From: Atrina japonica
Taxonomy: Eukaryota > Mollusca > Bivalvia > Pterioida > Pinnidae
Direction of reading: 5' to 3'
DNA length: 64,000 nt
Assembly (NCBI GenBank): GCA_030159075.1
Contig: BROG01000027.1
Location: 761,501 to 825,500 of the forward strand
The notes below the pieces were generated by a model. It was given only the letters and a program-made list of their open reading frames with translations. It ran no database searches and had not been told where the DNA came from. This document shows, piece by piece, positions 13,376 to 64,000 of the stretch; the stretch's first letter is position 1; the number at the start of each line of letters is the position of its first letter. A program made the translations under genes and the position numbers.

Positions 13376-13421
13376 GCTCAAGACGATATCGTTTCTGTCA
13401 ATTAGACTTTATCAGTTGAGC
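13376..13421 (-). ncRNA. Hammerhead-ribozyme-like motif, copy 1 (diverged)
   Basis: On the minus strand: GCTCAA, then CTGATAA (one change from the CUGAUGA core), a stem-loop GTC-TAATT-GAC, GAAAC, a self-complementary short stem III ACGATATCGT, the GTC cleavage triplet, and TTGAGC, which pairs perfectly with the opening GCTCAA as stem I. The layout is that of minimal type I hammerheads of animal retroelements. The G-to-A change in the core and an A-A opposition closing stem II argue that this copy is inactive. Confidence 0.45.
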
Positions 13422-13447
13422 TCCAATTTGAAAAGTATTTGTATTTT

Positions 13448-13830
13448 CTAACTGAAAAACTAGGTTTAACGGAGAAAAACTAGGTTTATCTCGAGAAAAA
13501 CTAGGATTAATTCATCGTCGGAATTTCGGCGCGCTTCATCAGTTTAACATAGATTTTCTCAGTTAAACCTAGTTTTTCTTCAGTTAAACCTAGATTTTCT
13601 CAATAACCCACATTAACTGGAGAAATATTAGGTTTAACTAAGAAATCTAGGGTTAACTGCGCCAAAATCACAAAATGAGTTAAACCTAGTTTTTCTCAAG
13701 AAAAAATTAGTTTAACTGAGAAAAACTATGTTTAAGTCCACCTAAGTAACATTAATGAATATTTCGCGCAGTTAAACCTATATTTTCTCAGTTAAACTCA
13801 GTTTGTATCCAGTTAATTTGGATGTATGTA
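13448..13830. repeat. Palindromic TAGGTTTAACT-type repeat block 2
   Basis: Same family as 12986-13345, with well-preserved modules (GAGAAAAACTAGGTTTA and its complement). From about 13475 onward it belongs to the first copy of the 1.12-kb tandem duplication. Confidence 0.8.
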
Positions 13831-14598
13831 TGTATGTATATATTTAGTGATGTATACATTCTTTGAGGTTTTTATCGCCTGTCTTCATGTATGCATAGAT
13901 ATACGGTTATGATTGATTTATCAAAGAGATATGTTTATATGACCACGTAACTGCGTAGTAATTAAATTCATTACTCGCATGTTTAAGTATATATTTCTAA
14001 TGCAGAATTCAATACGCCCATTTAATACGTAACGTAGTATTGCACTTCAGAATATACCCCCGAACTATTTTTAAATGGAATTAAAAAAAAAGTAAAACAA
14101 AACACTTATTCAAAATATTTGATGACGTCATTCTAAGAGGAATTGCTTCAACAATTAAACAGATAATGGACCATGTGATAAATGCAAAACAAACAAAACA
14201 TTTTTTCATCCTCATCTTCAGACTGCACTTGATCATTTTAGCGGAGGGACTCAACGGGTGCCTAGTTACCACTACCTCGTGTTACTGGTTATACGGATAG
14301 AAACAATTATGAGGTTGTCTATATTTACGATATACTAATGGTTCCTACAACCGATGCTGCTTTTGAGCTGCCATATTCATATTGGATACCTAGAGTTCAC
14401 AAACCCTGTATAAGCAGATGTACATCGAATGATCCAGCAAATGTTCCAGCAGACGTTTATCGTTACTCCTTACAACGGTACTAGCATCCATTAAGGAGAA
14501 ATTGCAGCAATACTGTATAGTTGCTTATTCCAGAAGCGGTGTAAATCAGATATGGATACCTAAAAAATCTTAAACAACATTTAGAAAATTTGAAGGCA
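13475..14598. repeat. 1.12-kb tandem duplication, copy A
   Basis: Near-identical to 14599-15722, with the same sequence of landmarks (GGAATTTCGGCGCGCTTCAT, TATGTATGTATGTATATAT, TACAACCGATGCTGC) offset by 1122-1124 bp and only a few small indels. It contains part of a palindromic block and the 5'-truncated start of a family-A reverse transcriptase, and ends inside that coding region at GAAGGCA. Confidence 0.95.
14345..14598 (+). mobile_element. Penelope-like family A RT fragment in duplication copy A
   Basis: Frameshifted coding sequence matches the family upstream of the catalytic motif: YSYWIPRVHK, then KCSSRRLS-like and AYSRSGVNQ-like segments. It is cut at 14598 by the duplication breakpoint. 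Confidence 0.7.
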
Positions 14599-15722
14599 AA
14601 ACTAGGTTTATCTCGAGAAAAACTAGGATTAATTCATCGTCGGAATTTCGGCGCGCTTCATCAGTTTAACATAGATTTTCTCAGTTAAACCTAGTTTTTC
14701 TTCAATTAAACCTAGATTTTCTCAATAACCCACATTAACTGGAGAAATATTAGGTTTAACTAAGAAATCTAGGGTTAACTGCGCCAAAATCACAAAATGA
14801 GTTAAACCTAGTTTTTCTCAAGAAAAATTAGTTTAACTGAGAAAAAACTATGTTTAAGTCCACCTAAGTAACATTAATGAATATTTTCGCGCAGTTTAAA
14901 CCTATATTTTCTCAGTTAAACTCAGTTTGTATCCAGTTAATTTGGATGTATGTATGTATGTATATATTTAGTGATGTATACATTCTTTGAGGTTTTTATC
15001 GCCTGTCTTCATGTATGCATAGATATACGGTTATGATTGATTTATCAAAGAGATATGTTTATATGACCACGTAACTGCGTAGTAATTAAATTCATTACTC
15101 GCATGTTTAAGTATATATTTCTAATGCAGAATTCAATACGCCCATTTAATACGTAACGTAGTATTGCACTTCAGAATATACCCCCGAACTATTTTTAAAT
15201 GGAATTAAAAAAAAAGTAAAACAAAACACTTATTCAAAATATTTGATGACGTCATTCTAAGAGGAATTGCTTCAACAATTAAACAGATAATGGACCATGT
15301 GATAAATGCAAAACAAACAAAACATTTTTTCATCCTCATCTTCAGACTGCACTTGATCATTTTAGCGGAGGGACTCAACGGGTGCCTAGTTACCACTACC
15401 TCGTGTTACTGGTTATACGGATAGAAACAATTATGAGGTTGTCTATATTTACGATATACTAATGGTTCCTACAACCGATGCTGCTTTTGAGCTGCCATAT
15501 TCATATTGGATACCTAGAGTTCACAAACCCTGTATAAGCAGATGTACATCGAATGATCCAGCAAATGTTCCAGCAGACGTTTATCGTTACTCCTTACAAC
15601 GGTACTAGCATCCATTAAGGAGAAATTGCAGCAATACTGTATAGTTGCTTATTCCAGAAGCGGTGTAAATCAGATATGGATACCTAAAAAATCTTAAACA
15701 ACATTTAGAAAATTTGAAGGCA
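14599..15722. repeat. 1.12-kb tandem duplication, copy B
   Basis: Second copy of 13475-14598. Unlike copy A it continues uninterrupted into the rest of the family-A element, so the duplication happened after that insertion. Confidence 0.95.
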
Positions 15723-16410
15723 CACATTTTTTTTTTCTCAGATTCAAAGTATCAAACCATACGACTTCTTTTCTATTTACACAACAATTCCACATAACAA
15801 ATTAAAAGGGATACGTTTAGCATCATAGACAACTGGGTTTTTTTTCCCTGAAAGAGGTACCCGGAAAAATCTAGTGATTGGTTACCATGATATTTATTAT
15901 CAAACTCCACTCTGATTCCATACATAAATACACTGAAGTTGATATAAAAAAGATGGAATTTCTGATAGACAATACATTTATAATTTTCGAAGACGTGTTC
16001 TTTCAACAAAATGTCGGTATTCCCATGGGAACCAATTGTGCCCCTCTATTGGCTGACCTGTTCCTTTATTCATACGAAGCAAACTTAAATCAGACAATGC
16101 TGAATCATCAGAAGAAAAAAGTTGGCGGTGTCCTTAAATTTGACATTTATGTATGTCGACAAAGTTTTGTCAATTAATATTTACAATGTCTGTACCAATT
16201 GTAACGAGGATACACTCCTCACTTGTTTCATTGGACTTGACTGTGGACTCACGGCGGGTGTGACCGGTCGACAGAGGATGCTTACTCATCCATGGCACCT
16301 GATCCCACCTCTTGGTTTCCAGAGGTCCGTGTTTGTCCATTTTTATCGGATTTGTATCTATGTCCTGGACATTCTATTGATTTATATTTTGGTATCTGAG
16401 ATTTTTATAT
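15468..16410 (+). mobile_element. Penelope-like family A, copy 5 (RT core joined to 3' UTR)
   Basis: It carries the same 5' piece as 14345-14598, then a decayed fingers region (LLFYLHNNST in a shifted frame), then an open stretch at 15950-16125 with MEFLIDNTFIIFEDVFFQ and VGIPMGTNCAPLLADLFLYS. Just after the MYVDKVLSIN segment (the YIDD site, altered) the element jumps to the conserved 3' block at about 16190. An internal deletion has therefore removed the thumb and C-terminus. Confidence 0.85.
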
Positions 16411-17070
16411 TCATATCTTTGCCAATGCGATATATCCCAGCGAACTAGAAATAAAATATACAATAGAGTCAAGTACACACGCTTCATACTTAGACAATGT
16501 ACTTATTATAGAAACAAAGGGAAAATTAGCAACTAAGCTATACGATAAACGCGACGATCCCGGCTTTCTCATCGTAAAATTTCCACATTCGATTAGTGAT
16601 ATTCCTCAACACCCGCATATGGAGTTTACATTTCTGAAATGATCTGATATGCCAGTGCGTTTTCAACATATGAACATTTCATATACAGAGGTAAATTAAT
16701 CACTGACAAATTATTGACACAGGAATATCAAAAACCTCACTTGATGTCAAAGTTCGGCAAATTGTACGGTATATAATTGTCTGATTTGCGATTACTCTGT
16801 TTCACAAAGTGAAATGTTGAGTTACCTGTTCGATGGCTGTTGTTGAGACGTCTGCACCATAAATTACGATTATTCTTTCCTCGTGTGTTTCATTTGGATT
16901 TGACTGTGCACTCACTGCAGGTGTGACCGGTCGACAGGGGATGCTTACTCATCCATGTCACCTGATCTCACCTCTTGATTTCAAGAGGTTCGTGTTTGTT
17001 CATTTTTTACCAGATTTGTGCCTATATCCTGGACATTCTAATTATTCATACTTTGGTAATTGAGATTGTT
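16411..17070 (+). mobile_element. Penelope-like family A 3' end, copy 6
   Basis: It restarts inside the coding sequence (CGATATATCCCAGCGAACTA, the IYPSELEIK segment), runs through decayed FGFLIVKFPH and DKLLTQEYQKPH-like parts, and ends with the 3' block. It abuts copy 5 in the same orientation. Confidence 0.8.
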
Positions 17071-17354
17071 TGTATTTTTACTGTTATACCCACCAAACTC
17101 ACAGTGAAATATGTTCCATGTTATATCTGATTAAAGGTACACGACTATTTATCTAATGTAATTTCATCAAGCCTCTTTAGAATCGTAATGTCGACATTTG
17201 ATACAATAATGTGCATCGGAATTACGTTTGTAGGAGTAAATTTGAAGTTTATTGTTTCACTGGAATTATTCAAATTAAAACTCCCACTTTGGTGTATTAC
17301 GCGTCAATTGGTTATGTAAAATTGTTTAGGTCAGCATATTTTTTGTACTAACAC

Positions 17355-17615
17355 ACAAAATGTTGAGTTGCCTTTTCGTTGGCGGTTGTTGAGACGTCTG
17401 TACCAATTGTGACGAGGATACACTCCTCACTTGTTTCATTGGACTTGACTGTGGACTCACGGCGGGTGTGACCGGTCGACAGGGGATGCTTACTCATCCA
17501 TGGCACCTGATCCCACCTCTTGGTTTCCAGAGGTCCGTGTTTGTCCATTTTTTACCGGATTTGTATCTATATCCTGGACATTCTATTGATTTATACTTTG
17601 GTATCTGAAATTTTT
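17355..17615 (+). mobile_element. Penelope-like family A 3' end, copy 7 (untranslated block only)
   Basis: It contains the last few codons (MLSCLFVGGC) and the complete conserved 3' block. The third same-direction 3' end within 1.4 kb. The flanks at 17275-17355 and 17630-17712 resemble each other (TTATGTAAA, CTAACACAC/TTAACACGT), possibly a diverged insertion duplication. Confidence 0.8.
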
Positions 17616-17751
17616 ATACATTTTATTAACTACTCCTTTAGTATATTAATGCGTCAGTTAGTTATGTAAAGGTGTTTTGATTTGGTTAAAATTGTTGTAT
17701 TAACACGTAGTATATTAAGTGTAGAATAATAAAATTTCTGGTTATAGATAA

Positions 17752-18130
17752 AACAGTTGATCGTTCCCATACCTAAGCTTTGTGTCATATAAATGCATGT
17801 CCACATAGCAAATTGAGAAGAAAAAAATTGCGTGTAATTCGCTAACATATTATTGATATCAACAACTACAATTGAAATTATACAAAATTTCTCCAATTTA
17901 TGAAAAGTTAGGAACTTATATATGTAACAGTTTCTGGGTAAAACAACTCCCACACCTAAATTTTGTGTCATATAAATGCATGTCCACATAGCAAATTGAG
18001 AAGAAAAAAATTGCGTGTAATTCGCTAACATATTATTGATATCAACAACTACAATTGAAATTATACCAAATTTGTCTTATTTATGAAAAGTTAGGAAATT
18101 ATATATGTAACAGTTTCTGGGTAAAACAAC
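17752..18130. repeat. Two-copy 183-bp tandem repeat
   Basis: GTGTCATATAAATGCATGTC, ATTGCGTGTAATTCGC and TGTAACAGTTTCTGGGTAAA recur 183 bp apart with very few differences. The period is a multiple of three, so one frame stays open across both copies; this is not evidence for a gene. Confidence 0.93.
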
Positions 18131-20987
<2,857 letters not shown>

Positions 20988-21781
20988 AATCGTAGGAAAC
21001 CAAAGACTAGAATTAAGATAAATTGAAAAACAAAATTTAGTTTTTGTCAAATATATCCCTATTATATTTTGGGTTTAGCTGATAGTAAAAACAATGAAAA
21101 AAAATATTAATAAGATTAAGAAAAACACCATAATCTTTCCCAAAACTGCGATGATCGATATATTGCTTCTGAAATACTTTCAAAACATTACATTGTACAA
21201 CTTTTCCTTTAGTTCTTCTTTCTTTTAAAAGAACCTCATTACTGAATTTTGGGAATTCCGTCCCGGTTCTTGAGAGATATTTTCGTATCAGGATAACTAA
21301 TTTGTACGCCGATTAAAATTTATGTGATCTATTTATTTCTATTAGTATCTAATCCATCCAACATAATAATGATTGATGGTTTAGTTATTGATCTCAGCCT
21401 GCATCAAGGGCAATTATACAGTCAACATAAATCAACATGTTCACAGCTACTAGTGCAGACAAAAAATGGGGAAAAGGAAAAGAATACATATTCATATAAT
21501 ATGTGACTATAAATTCTACATGTTACTTGCTGATCTTCATATAAATGTAACGTTTATTGTTGGAAAGATTTTTAATGTAAAACATTTATATTGATTTATT
21601 TAGTTTTTGTTTTGCATCAGATTAAACAATTCTTCATTGATATGGCGATGGCCAGTTTGTAATGGTGAGACAAAAACTCGGTTAAAATATACCCGTGAAG
21701 AGGCCATCAGCATTCCAAAAGAGTTTATTGCGAAAGAAAAATATTCTTATAATTCTGATGATGATATTAATGCCGACTATG

Positions 21782-25034
<3,253 letters not shown>

Positions 25035-26005
25035 GGCGTGACCTGAGTATTAACCACTTTACTTTTCAGCGTAAAAATACATAAAAACATCAATGAAGAA
25101 TAGAATATCGTGTGTCTATTTCTTATGTATTTCTTCTTAAAAGCCATACATTAGGCCTACCACAAAACAAATATAATTAACAGAAAGAAGTTGGAAACAC
25201 GAGACTACATCTGTAACACACTGTACAGCCTACAGGCCGGTATCGCGATATATCTAGGTCATGTTATGACAAGAACCACAGATCACAGAAATGAAAGTTC
25301 GCTTCGTGGTTACAAAAGAAAAAAGAGAGTTAGGCTTAATGCAACTTTGTCAAACATCTCTGATAAACAGGTCGATTTGTTTGCCTTCATGGGATATTCC
25401 TGTAAGACACAATTCGTCTCTGACATCGTGCGAAATCAGACCGTGTTAAATATTTACGTAAGTTACATACAAATAAGTCACCATGATTCCCAGCTGATTG
25501 GCAAGAGATGTCAAATAAAATGGTTACTTTCAGTTGTGATGAATGAAAATTAGCTGTCCCCCCTTTCGCAAGTCACACTCAGACTTTCTATGGTATATCC
25601 CATTAATAATAGATCAGAATCCAAACGCATATTCATTATAAATACATTATACAGCATAGCCATGGGCACGGCCATTTGAATTTTCAATTCTCTTCTGACA
25701 CATTTAATCTTCCGTTACCATACAGTCGAATATTCTAAAATAACCTTAAAACAAATCTGACCGTTATTCAAAATTTCCCATATCACTAGTTTCTTTCAAA
25801 ATGATATGAAACAATGAAAATAAACCTTAATTCCATTAAGTATCTCCGGACAGAAAAGGAAAAGGGAACTACTTCTCGTCTCACATAGCTGTTTAGCTGT
25901 TACGTCATATGAAAAACTCCCACAGCAAAGCCAATTACATAGAATGAATCACGTAACCAGCTGATTACAGATTCACAGAAAATGGTAATACATTTAAATA
26001 TAAGG
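25035..26005 (-). repeat. Unclassified dispersed repeat, copy 1
   Basis: Read on the minus strand it matches 38965-40230 on the plus strand over most of its length. Shared landmarks in the same order are CATATGACGTAA, GAGAAGTAGTTC, GAAAGAAACTAGTGATATGG, AAATGTGTCAGAAGAGAATT, CATAACATGACCTA and ATGGCTTT. Blocks of good identity alternate with indels. No conserved reading frame is shared by both copies and no terminal repeat was found. I do not recognise it. Confidence 0.85.
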
Positions 26006-26142
26006 ATTGTTTTTCATGTTTTGAAAAGCCTTGAGTATAAATGCAATGGATCATTAAAAACTGCAATGTGCTACACATTGATTTTTCCCACAATCCGTTG
26101 CATTTATATCCAATGCTTTTCAAAACACGAAAAACAATCCTT
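26002..26142. repeat. 49-bp inverted repeat (fold-back)
   Basis: AAGGATTGTTTTTCATGTTT (26002 onward) and its mirror ending AAAAACAATCCTT (26142) form arms of about 49 bp with roughly five mismatches around a 43-bp spacer. It overlaps the start of unclassified repeat copy 1. Both strands encode look-alike short frames because of the symmetry. Confidence 0.85.
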
Positions 26143-26782
26143 AAATATACACTCACCGCATTGTTCTCATTTTCACTGTATCCAGCAGCTTTCAGTACTT
26201 CCAGTGGATTTTTCTTTTCAATTTTAACAGTTGATCTAGGTTTCAACGTTGTTCTCTGTCAGTTACATATTATATGATTTAACATAATTTTATAATGACA
26301 ATATAATATAATATAATACCAAAGTTTGTTCTAAGCTCTGTAGCAAGATAGGAAAGGCTTTTGAGGCCAACAAGTATTATTGAAAAAAATTCTAAACAGT
26401 ATATAGTTTTAAGCCTTTTGAATAAAAGTTTTTAAATTGAGCTTTGTCCTTTATATGTGATCCAACGAACTGAAAATTTAACTGCAATACTTGTTCTGTA
26501 TGTTTTCTATAAATCAAATATGATGACCTATTTATGAACATTTTCAAGCTGAACTTTGACATTGACCTTTGATCTGATGACATAAAACGGCTTACAATAT
26601 CCCTCAACACATTTGCTACACATCTATATATACAAAATTACATAGTTTTAAAGCTACTTTCTGTGGACACATTTTAAAATTAAGCTGTGACCTTGACATT
26701 TGATCAGATTACCTTGGAATTGCAGACAATGTAATTATAGCATAAGGCTATCAAATACTTTGTGCTATCTTTGTAACAGTAA

Positions 26783-27308
26783 AGCACTGCAAAATCACAT
26801 GAATGAGTTAAATTTAGTTTTTCTCAGATAAACCAAGTTTGTCTTCAGTTCTATGTGGGTTACAAGTTAAACGTAGTTTATCTCCAGTAAATCCTACTTC
26901 TTCTTGTAACCAACATTAAATGGAGTAGCACTAGGTTTAACTGAAAACAACTAGGTCTTACAGCGCAAAATTCACCTAAATGTTCAGTGATACACAGTAA
27001 AACATAGTTTTTGTCCTTTGAAATAGTTTCAACTCATTTCTTTGATTTTGGTCCAATAAAACTTAATTTTGTTCTCAGTTAAACCAAACTTTTGACCAGT
27101 TAATGTTGATTCATGCGAAAACCTGGATTTAACTTGAGAAAAACAATGCCTTTCTGTGCCTACTTTTTCTCAAGTTAGTGTGGGTTACCTTATAAACCTA
27201 ATTTTTGTCTAGTTTTTCCTAGTTTTCCCAGTAACCACGATAATGGAAAAAATAGGTTTAACTGTTGATTACTCAGTAAAACTGAACTCATGCATGTGAT
27301 TTTGCCGT
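26783..27308. mobile_element. Palindromic TAGGTTTAACT-type element with terminal inverted repeats
   Basis: The termini GCAAAATCACATGAATGAGT and the complement of ACTCATGCATGTGATTTTGC match at 20 of 21 bp when the next base is included. Inside are diverged AGTTAAACC-TAGTTTTTC modules on both arms. This is the only copy where both ends of the unit are clear, giving about 525 bp. It is noncoding and unclassified. Confidence 0.75.
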
Positions 27309-28191
27309 GCCATATAATGGAATGATTTTGCATTCAAATATTTTCAGATTGAAATTTTAAATTTTAGCTGTGACCTTATCTTTTAATCTGGTAACCTGAA
27401 AACTTCAGTATAAATCGATATATCCTCTGTACAATCTATAGTTGTCAGCCATTTTAGTTTGAAATGTTGACTTTCACGAGTTTTGAACATATCGAATTTC
27501 AACCAGGCCTGGGGGATATTCATATCAAATTTCAAACAACATGCACATCTAGAGACATTAGCGTTTCAGAAAATCCAAACAGATTTACTCTAGTTGAAAT
27601 AGCAATGGAGGGAATATTGGTAAAATATCATTAATTAAAACTAGTAAAAAGAGAAAGAAATAAGCCAATACAGGTAAACTTTAGAAAAATGAAAAAAAAT
27701 CAGTGTAGCTTGCAAAGTTTCAACAGCGTTATAAATGTCAGCGAAATCGATTCGAGTCTAGAGATGACATAAGAGTAACTTGATTTATAACAGAGAAAGA
27801 ATAATTCTCATAAAGAGAAACCTTCATTAATTATATGGGTAACATCATCTCTTTATCGTTTTTATGACTTATAGCATGAACAGCATTTAATATATAATTT
27901 TACATTTGGATGTGCAATAATATTTAAAAGGAATTTGAATTATATTTTCCTCAAGTATAATTTCATTTGAAGAATAACAACAAACCTTAATTAATCCTTG
28001 GGGTAACATAATACCTTTACCGCTTTTATCATGTGACTTATAACAAGAACATCATTTGATATATAATTTTTCAGTCTGGTTCACAATATTATTAAATGGA
28101 ATTTGAATCATATTGCCTCAAGTAGTTTCATAACACAACTATATTGGCGAATGTATGATAATTATTTTATGCAATCTATTCAATTCAATTT
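27309..28191. other. 3' flank of the receptor gene, no gene seen
   Basis: This should include the 3' untranslated region of the receptor on the minus strand. No AATAAA signal was identified with confidence. Two similar segments (27830-27960 and 27980-28110, both with ATCATTTGATATATAATTTT-like sequence) suggest an old 150-bp duplication. Confidence 0.5.
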
Positions 28192-62224
<34,033 letters not shown>

Positions 62225-62499
62225 CTATTAAATATGAAGTACAATAAACGTAAAGCTCAGATCAAATGCAATTGATAATTTATGCGTACATTAGCAATCG
62301 TGGTAACTCTTTAGTGTTAGTACCGTAAAACTGTGACCAAATTACCCAATGACCTTATGTCGAGAACTGTGAATCTAAATCCCACGACTATATTAGTATA
62401 ATACAAATTATGATTAGTTATTTAAAAACCAGAATTGAATCTAATATAGAACGAGAGACTCCCCTTTAATTTGAGTAGTGTTTTCCATGCATTTTGATA

Positions 62500-64000
62500 C
62501 TTCAAATACATGAATATATTATCCATTTTATATTGTCGAATAGCAAATACGAGTAGGATGTTTCACTGTAAAATTCAGTTCGAATAAAAAGAATAAGAAA
62601 TGATACTGCAAAAACACCTTGAAAAAGAAATCAAACATTTTGAAGATTCAAACACCGATACAAACTAAGAATAGTTTATCAGTGTAAAACACAAATGAAA
62701 AAATCTTAGAAAAGAACATATGCAATGTGTTCTAACAAGAAGTCGAGTCAGATGGATCGTAGAAAGTGAAAAACCTTCATTTTTTCTGAGCCTTGAAAAG
62801 AAAAACTGTCTATAGAATAAAAATATCACATAATGAATTCATAACTGAACAATATAAAATATTATCTGAAATAGAATATTGTTGTATTCCAACCATGACA
62901 GCAGATTGGTGAATGTGAACCTTAGTTCAATAATAGATATCGAATCGCTAAATATACTAAATACTGAAATGTCAAAAACACTACATGGTAAAATAAATAA
63001 TAAGGAAGCCTTACAAACCTTAAAATATCTTAAAACAACAAATATCCAGGCCCAGATATATTTATTTCAGAGTTTTTCTTCTTTATTTTGGCATGACATG
63101 GGAACGTCTTGAATCAGACAAACCAGACAAAACAGTCAGAAATGTATTACAACAAAATTACGAAAACGGGGTTATAGAATGATTAATATCAATAATTTCA
63201 TTAATACATTGAAATTAACATGGATTAGAAGATTGCTTACATGTGCAAATGACGGGTTTAATTTAGAGAAACTCTCTATATATTCAAAGGGGTCATAACA
63301 ATACTTCCAAAGGGGGATAAATCAAAAGAACTACTTAAGACCTATTTCACTCTTAAATGTTTCTTATAAACCCGTATCATCTTGTACTGCAAACAGGCCG
63401 AAAACAGCGCTGATCCATGGAAATCAAAAAGGCGTCCTCGGGGTTAGATATTGGAGAAAGCACCTTAGTTATATATTATGTCTTAAACAGCAATTACAAA
63501 AAAGATACCATGGATACTATTACTAATCGACTTTGAAAAAGCATTACACTCAGTCTCATTGTCATTCATTTACAAAACTTTCAAATTCTTTAATTTTGAA
63601 TTTGATTTTATCAAACGGATACAAAAACGAAACCAAAATACTAACTTATGTGCTATTCAGAATGAATTATTCTCAAAGTTCTTCGAGATACGACGAGGCA
63701 GTCGCCAAGGCGATCCAGTCTCACCCTATAACTAAATAGTATGTGTTGAAATTATGGGAATTCTGATCAGACAAAATAAAAATATAAGAGGAATATGTTT
63801 TAGAAAAATGAATCAGTATGCTGATGATACATATTTTCTTTTAGATGGCGTGGGAAAAAGGTTTAAAAGGTTGTTTTGATCTCCTTTTACAGTTTTCAAA
63901 AAACAAAGACAGTATGGTTTGAGTCAATGATAAACAGTGGAAACAAAATATCCGAGGAGTATACTCTACATTGGGATAATGGCCCATTCACCGTTCTTGG
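62500..64000 (+). pseudogene. L1-like LINE reverse transcriptase, decayed, runs off the window
   Basis: In shifting frames the order of an L1-type ORF2 is seen: FTVKFSSNKK and RSRVRWIVESEKPSFF (linker after the endonuclease), KINNKEALQTLKYLKT, GVITILPKGDKSKELLKTY, LLIDFEKALHSVS-like, RQGDPVSPY, MNQYADDTYFLLDGV (catalytic YADD intact), and ISEEYTLHWDNGPFTVLG at the edge. Several frameshifts and at least one deletion before the FEKA motif show it is inactive. The endonuclease domain is absent (5'-truncated). Confidence 0.85.

Noticed and set aside
13500..13560. Second CTGATGA-GAAA combination on the minus strand, suspected as another hammerhead
   Set aside because: There is no NUH cleavage triplet in the right place and no stem I pairing; its repeat at 14650 is only the tandem duplication.
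17654..18031. 125-residue frame with an internal protein repeat
   Set aside because: The repetition is explained by a 183-bp tandem duplication, a multiple of three; no domain or codon signal.
25191..25553. 120-residue frame on the plus strand
   Set aside because: It lies antisense in the unclassified repeat and is not kept open in the related copy at 39-40 kb.
62225..64000. Signal-peptide exon of the receptor
   Set aside because: I looked on the minus strand for a phase-1 donor preceded by a hydrophobic leader and saw none; most of the stretch is LINE sequence.

Overview
This is eukaryotic nuclear DNA: AT-rich, full of dinucleotide microsatellites, with no bacterial-style operons. It carries one split animal gene, an AMPA-type ionotropic glutamate receptor on the minus strand, together with many animal-type transposable elements. 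The mix of Penelope-like elements with an N-terminal GIY-YIG endonuclease (Naiad-like), a tRNA-derived SINE, a decayed Ty3/gypsy element, an L1-like LINE and many small inverted-repeat elements suggests a marine lophotrochozoan, most likely a mollusc. That placement is inference; no species marker is visible.

Layout. Positions 1-28190 hold no recognisable host gene. They contain repeated 3' ends of a Penelope-like family (A) and pieces of a second family (B), a SINE with a perfect 12-bp target-site duplication (8005-8318), palindromic TAGGTTTAACT-type repeats (12986-13830 and 14600-14945), a recent 1.12-kb tandem duplication (about 13475-15722), two-copy tandem repeats, several microsatellites and several inverted-repeat (MITE-like) sequences. 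An unclassified element of about 1-1.3 kb lies at 25035-26005 and recurs in inverse orientation at 38882-40349.

Positions 28192-62224 are the receptor gene: 14 coding exons whose phases join without a break into 845 residues plus stop. They cover the amino-terminal domain, both ligand-binding lobes, M1, the M2 pore loop, M3 and M4. The signal-peptide exon or exons lie beyond the right edge. One intron uses a GC-AG boundary. The large introns are repeat nurseries: 42331-49838 holds the gypsy relic, and 50609-59862 holds converging Penelope-like halves, a hammerhead-ribozyme-like motif, a minisatellite and a palindromic element that ends next to a splice donor.

From about 62500 to the right edge is a frameshifted L1-like LINE reverse transcriptase on the plus strand. 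The least-explained items are the two dispersed copies of a hammerhead-like motif (13376-13421 minus, 56967-57010 plus), the unclassified repeat pair, and the palindromic TAGGTTTAACT family.
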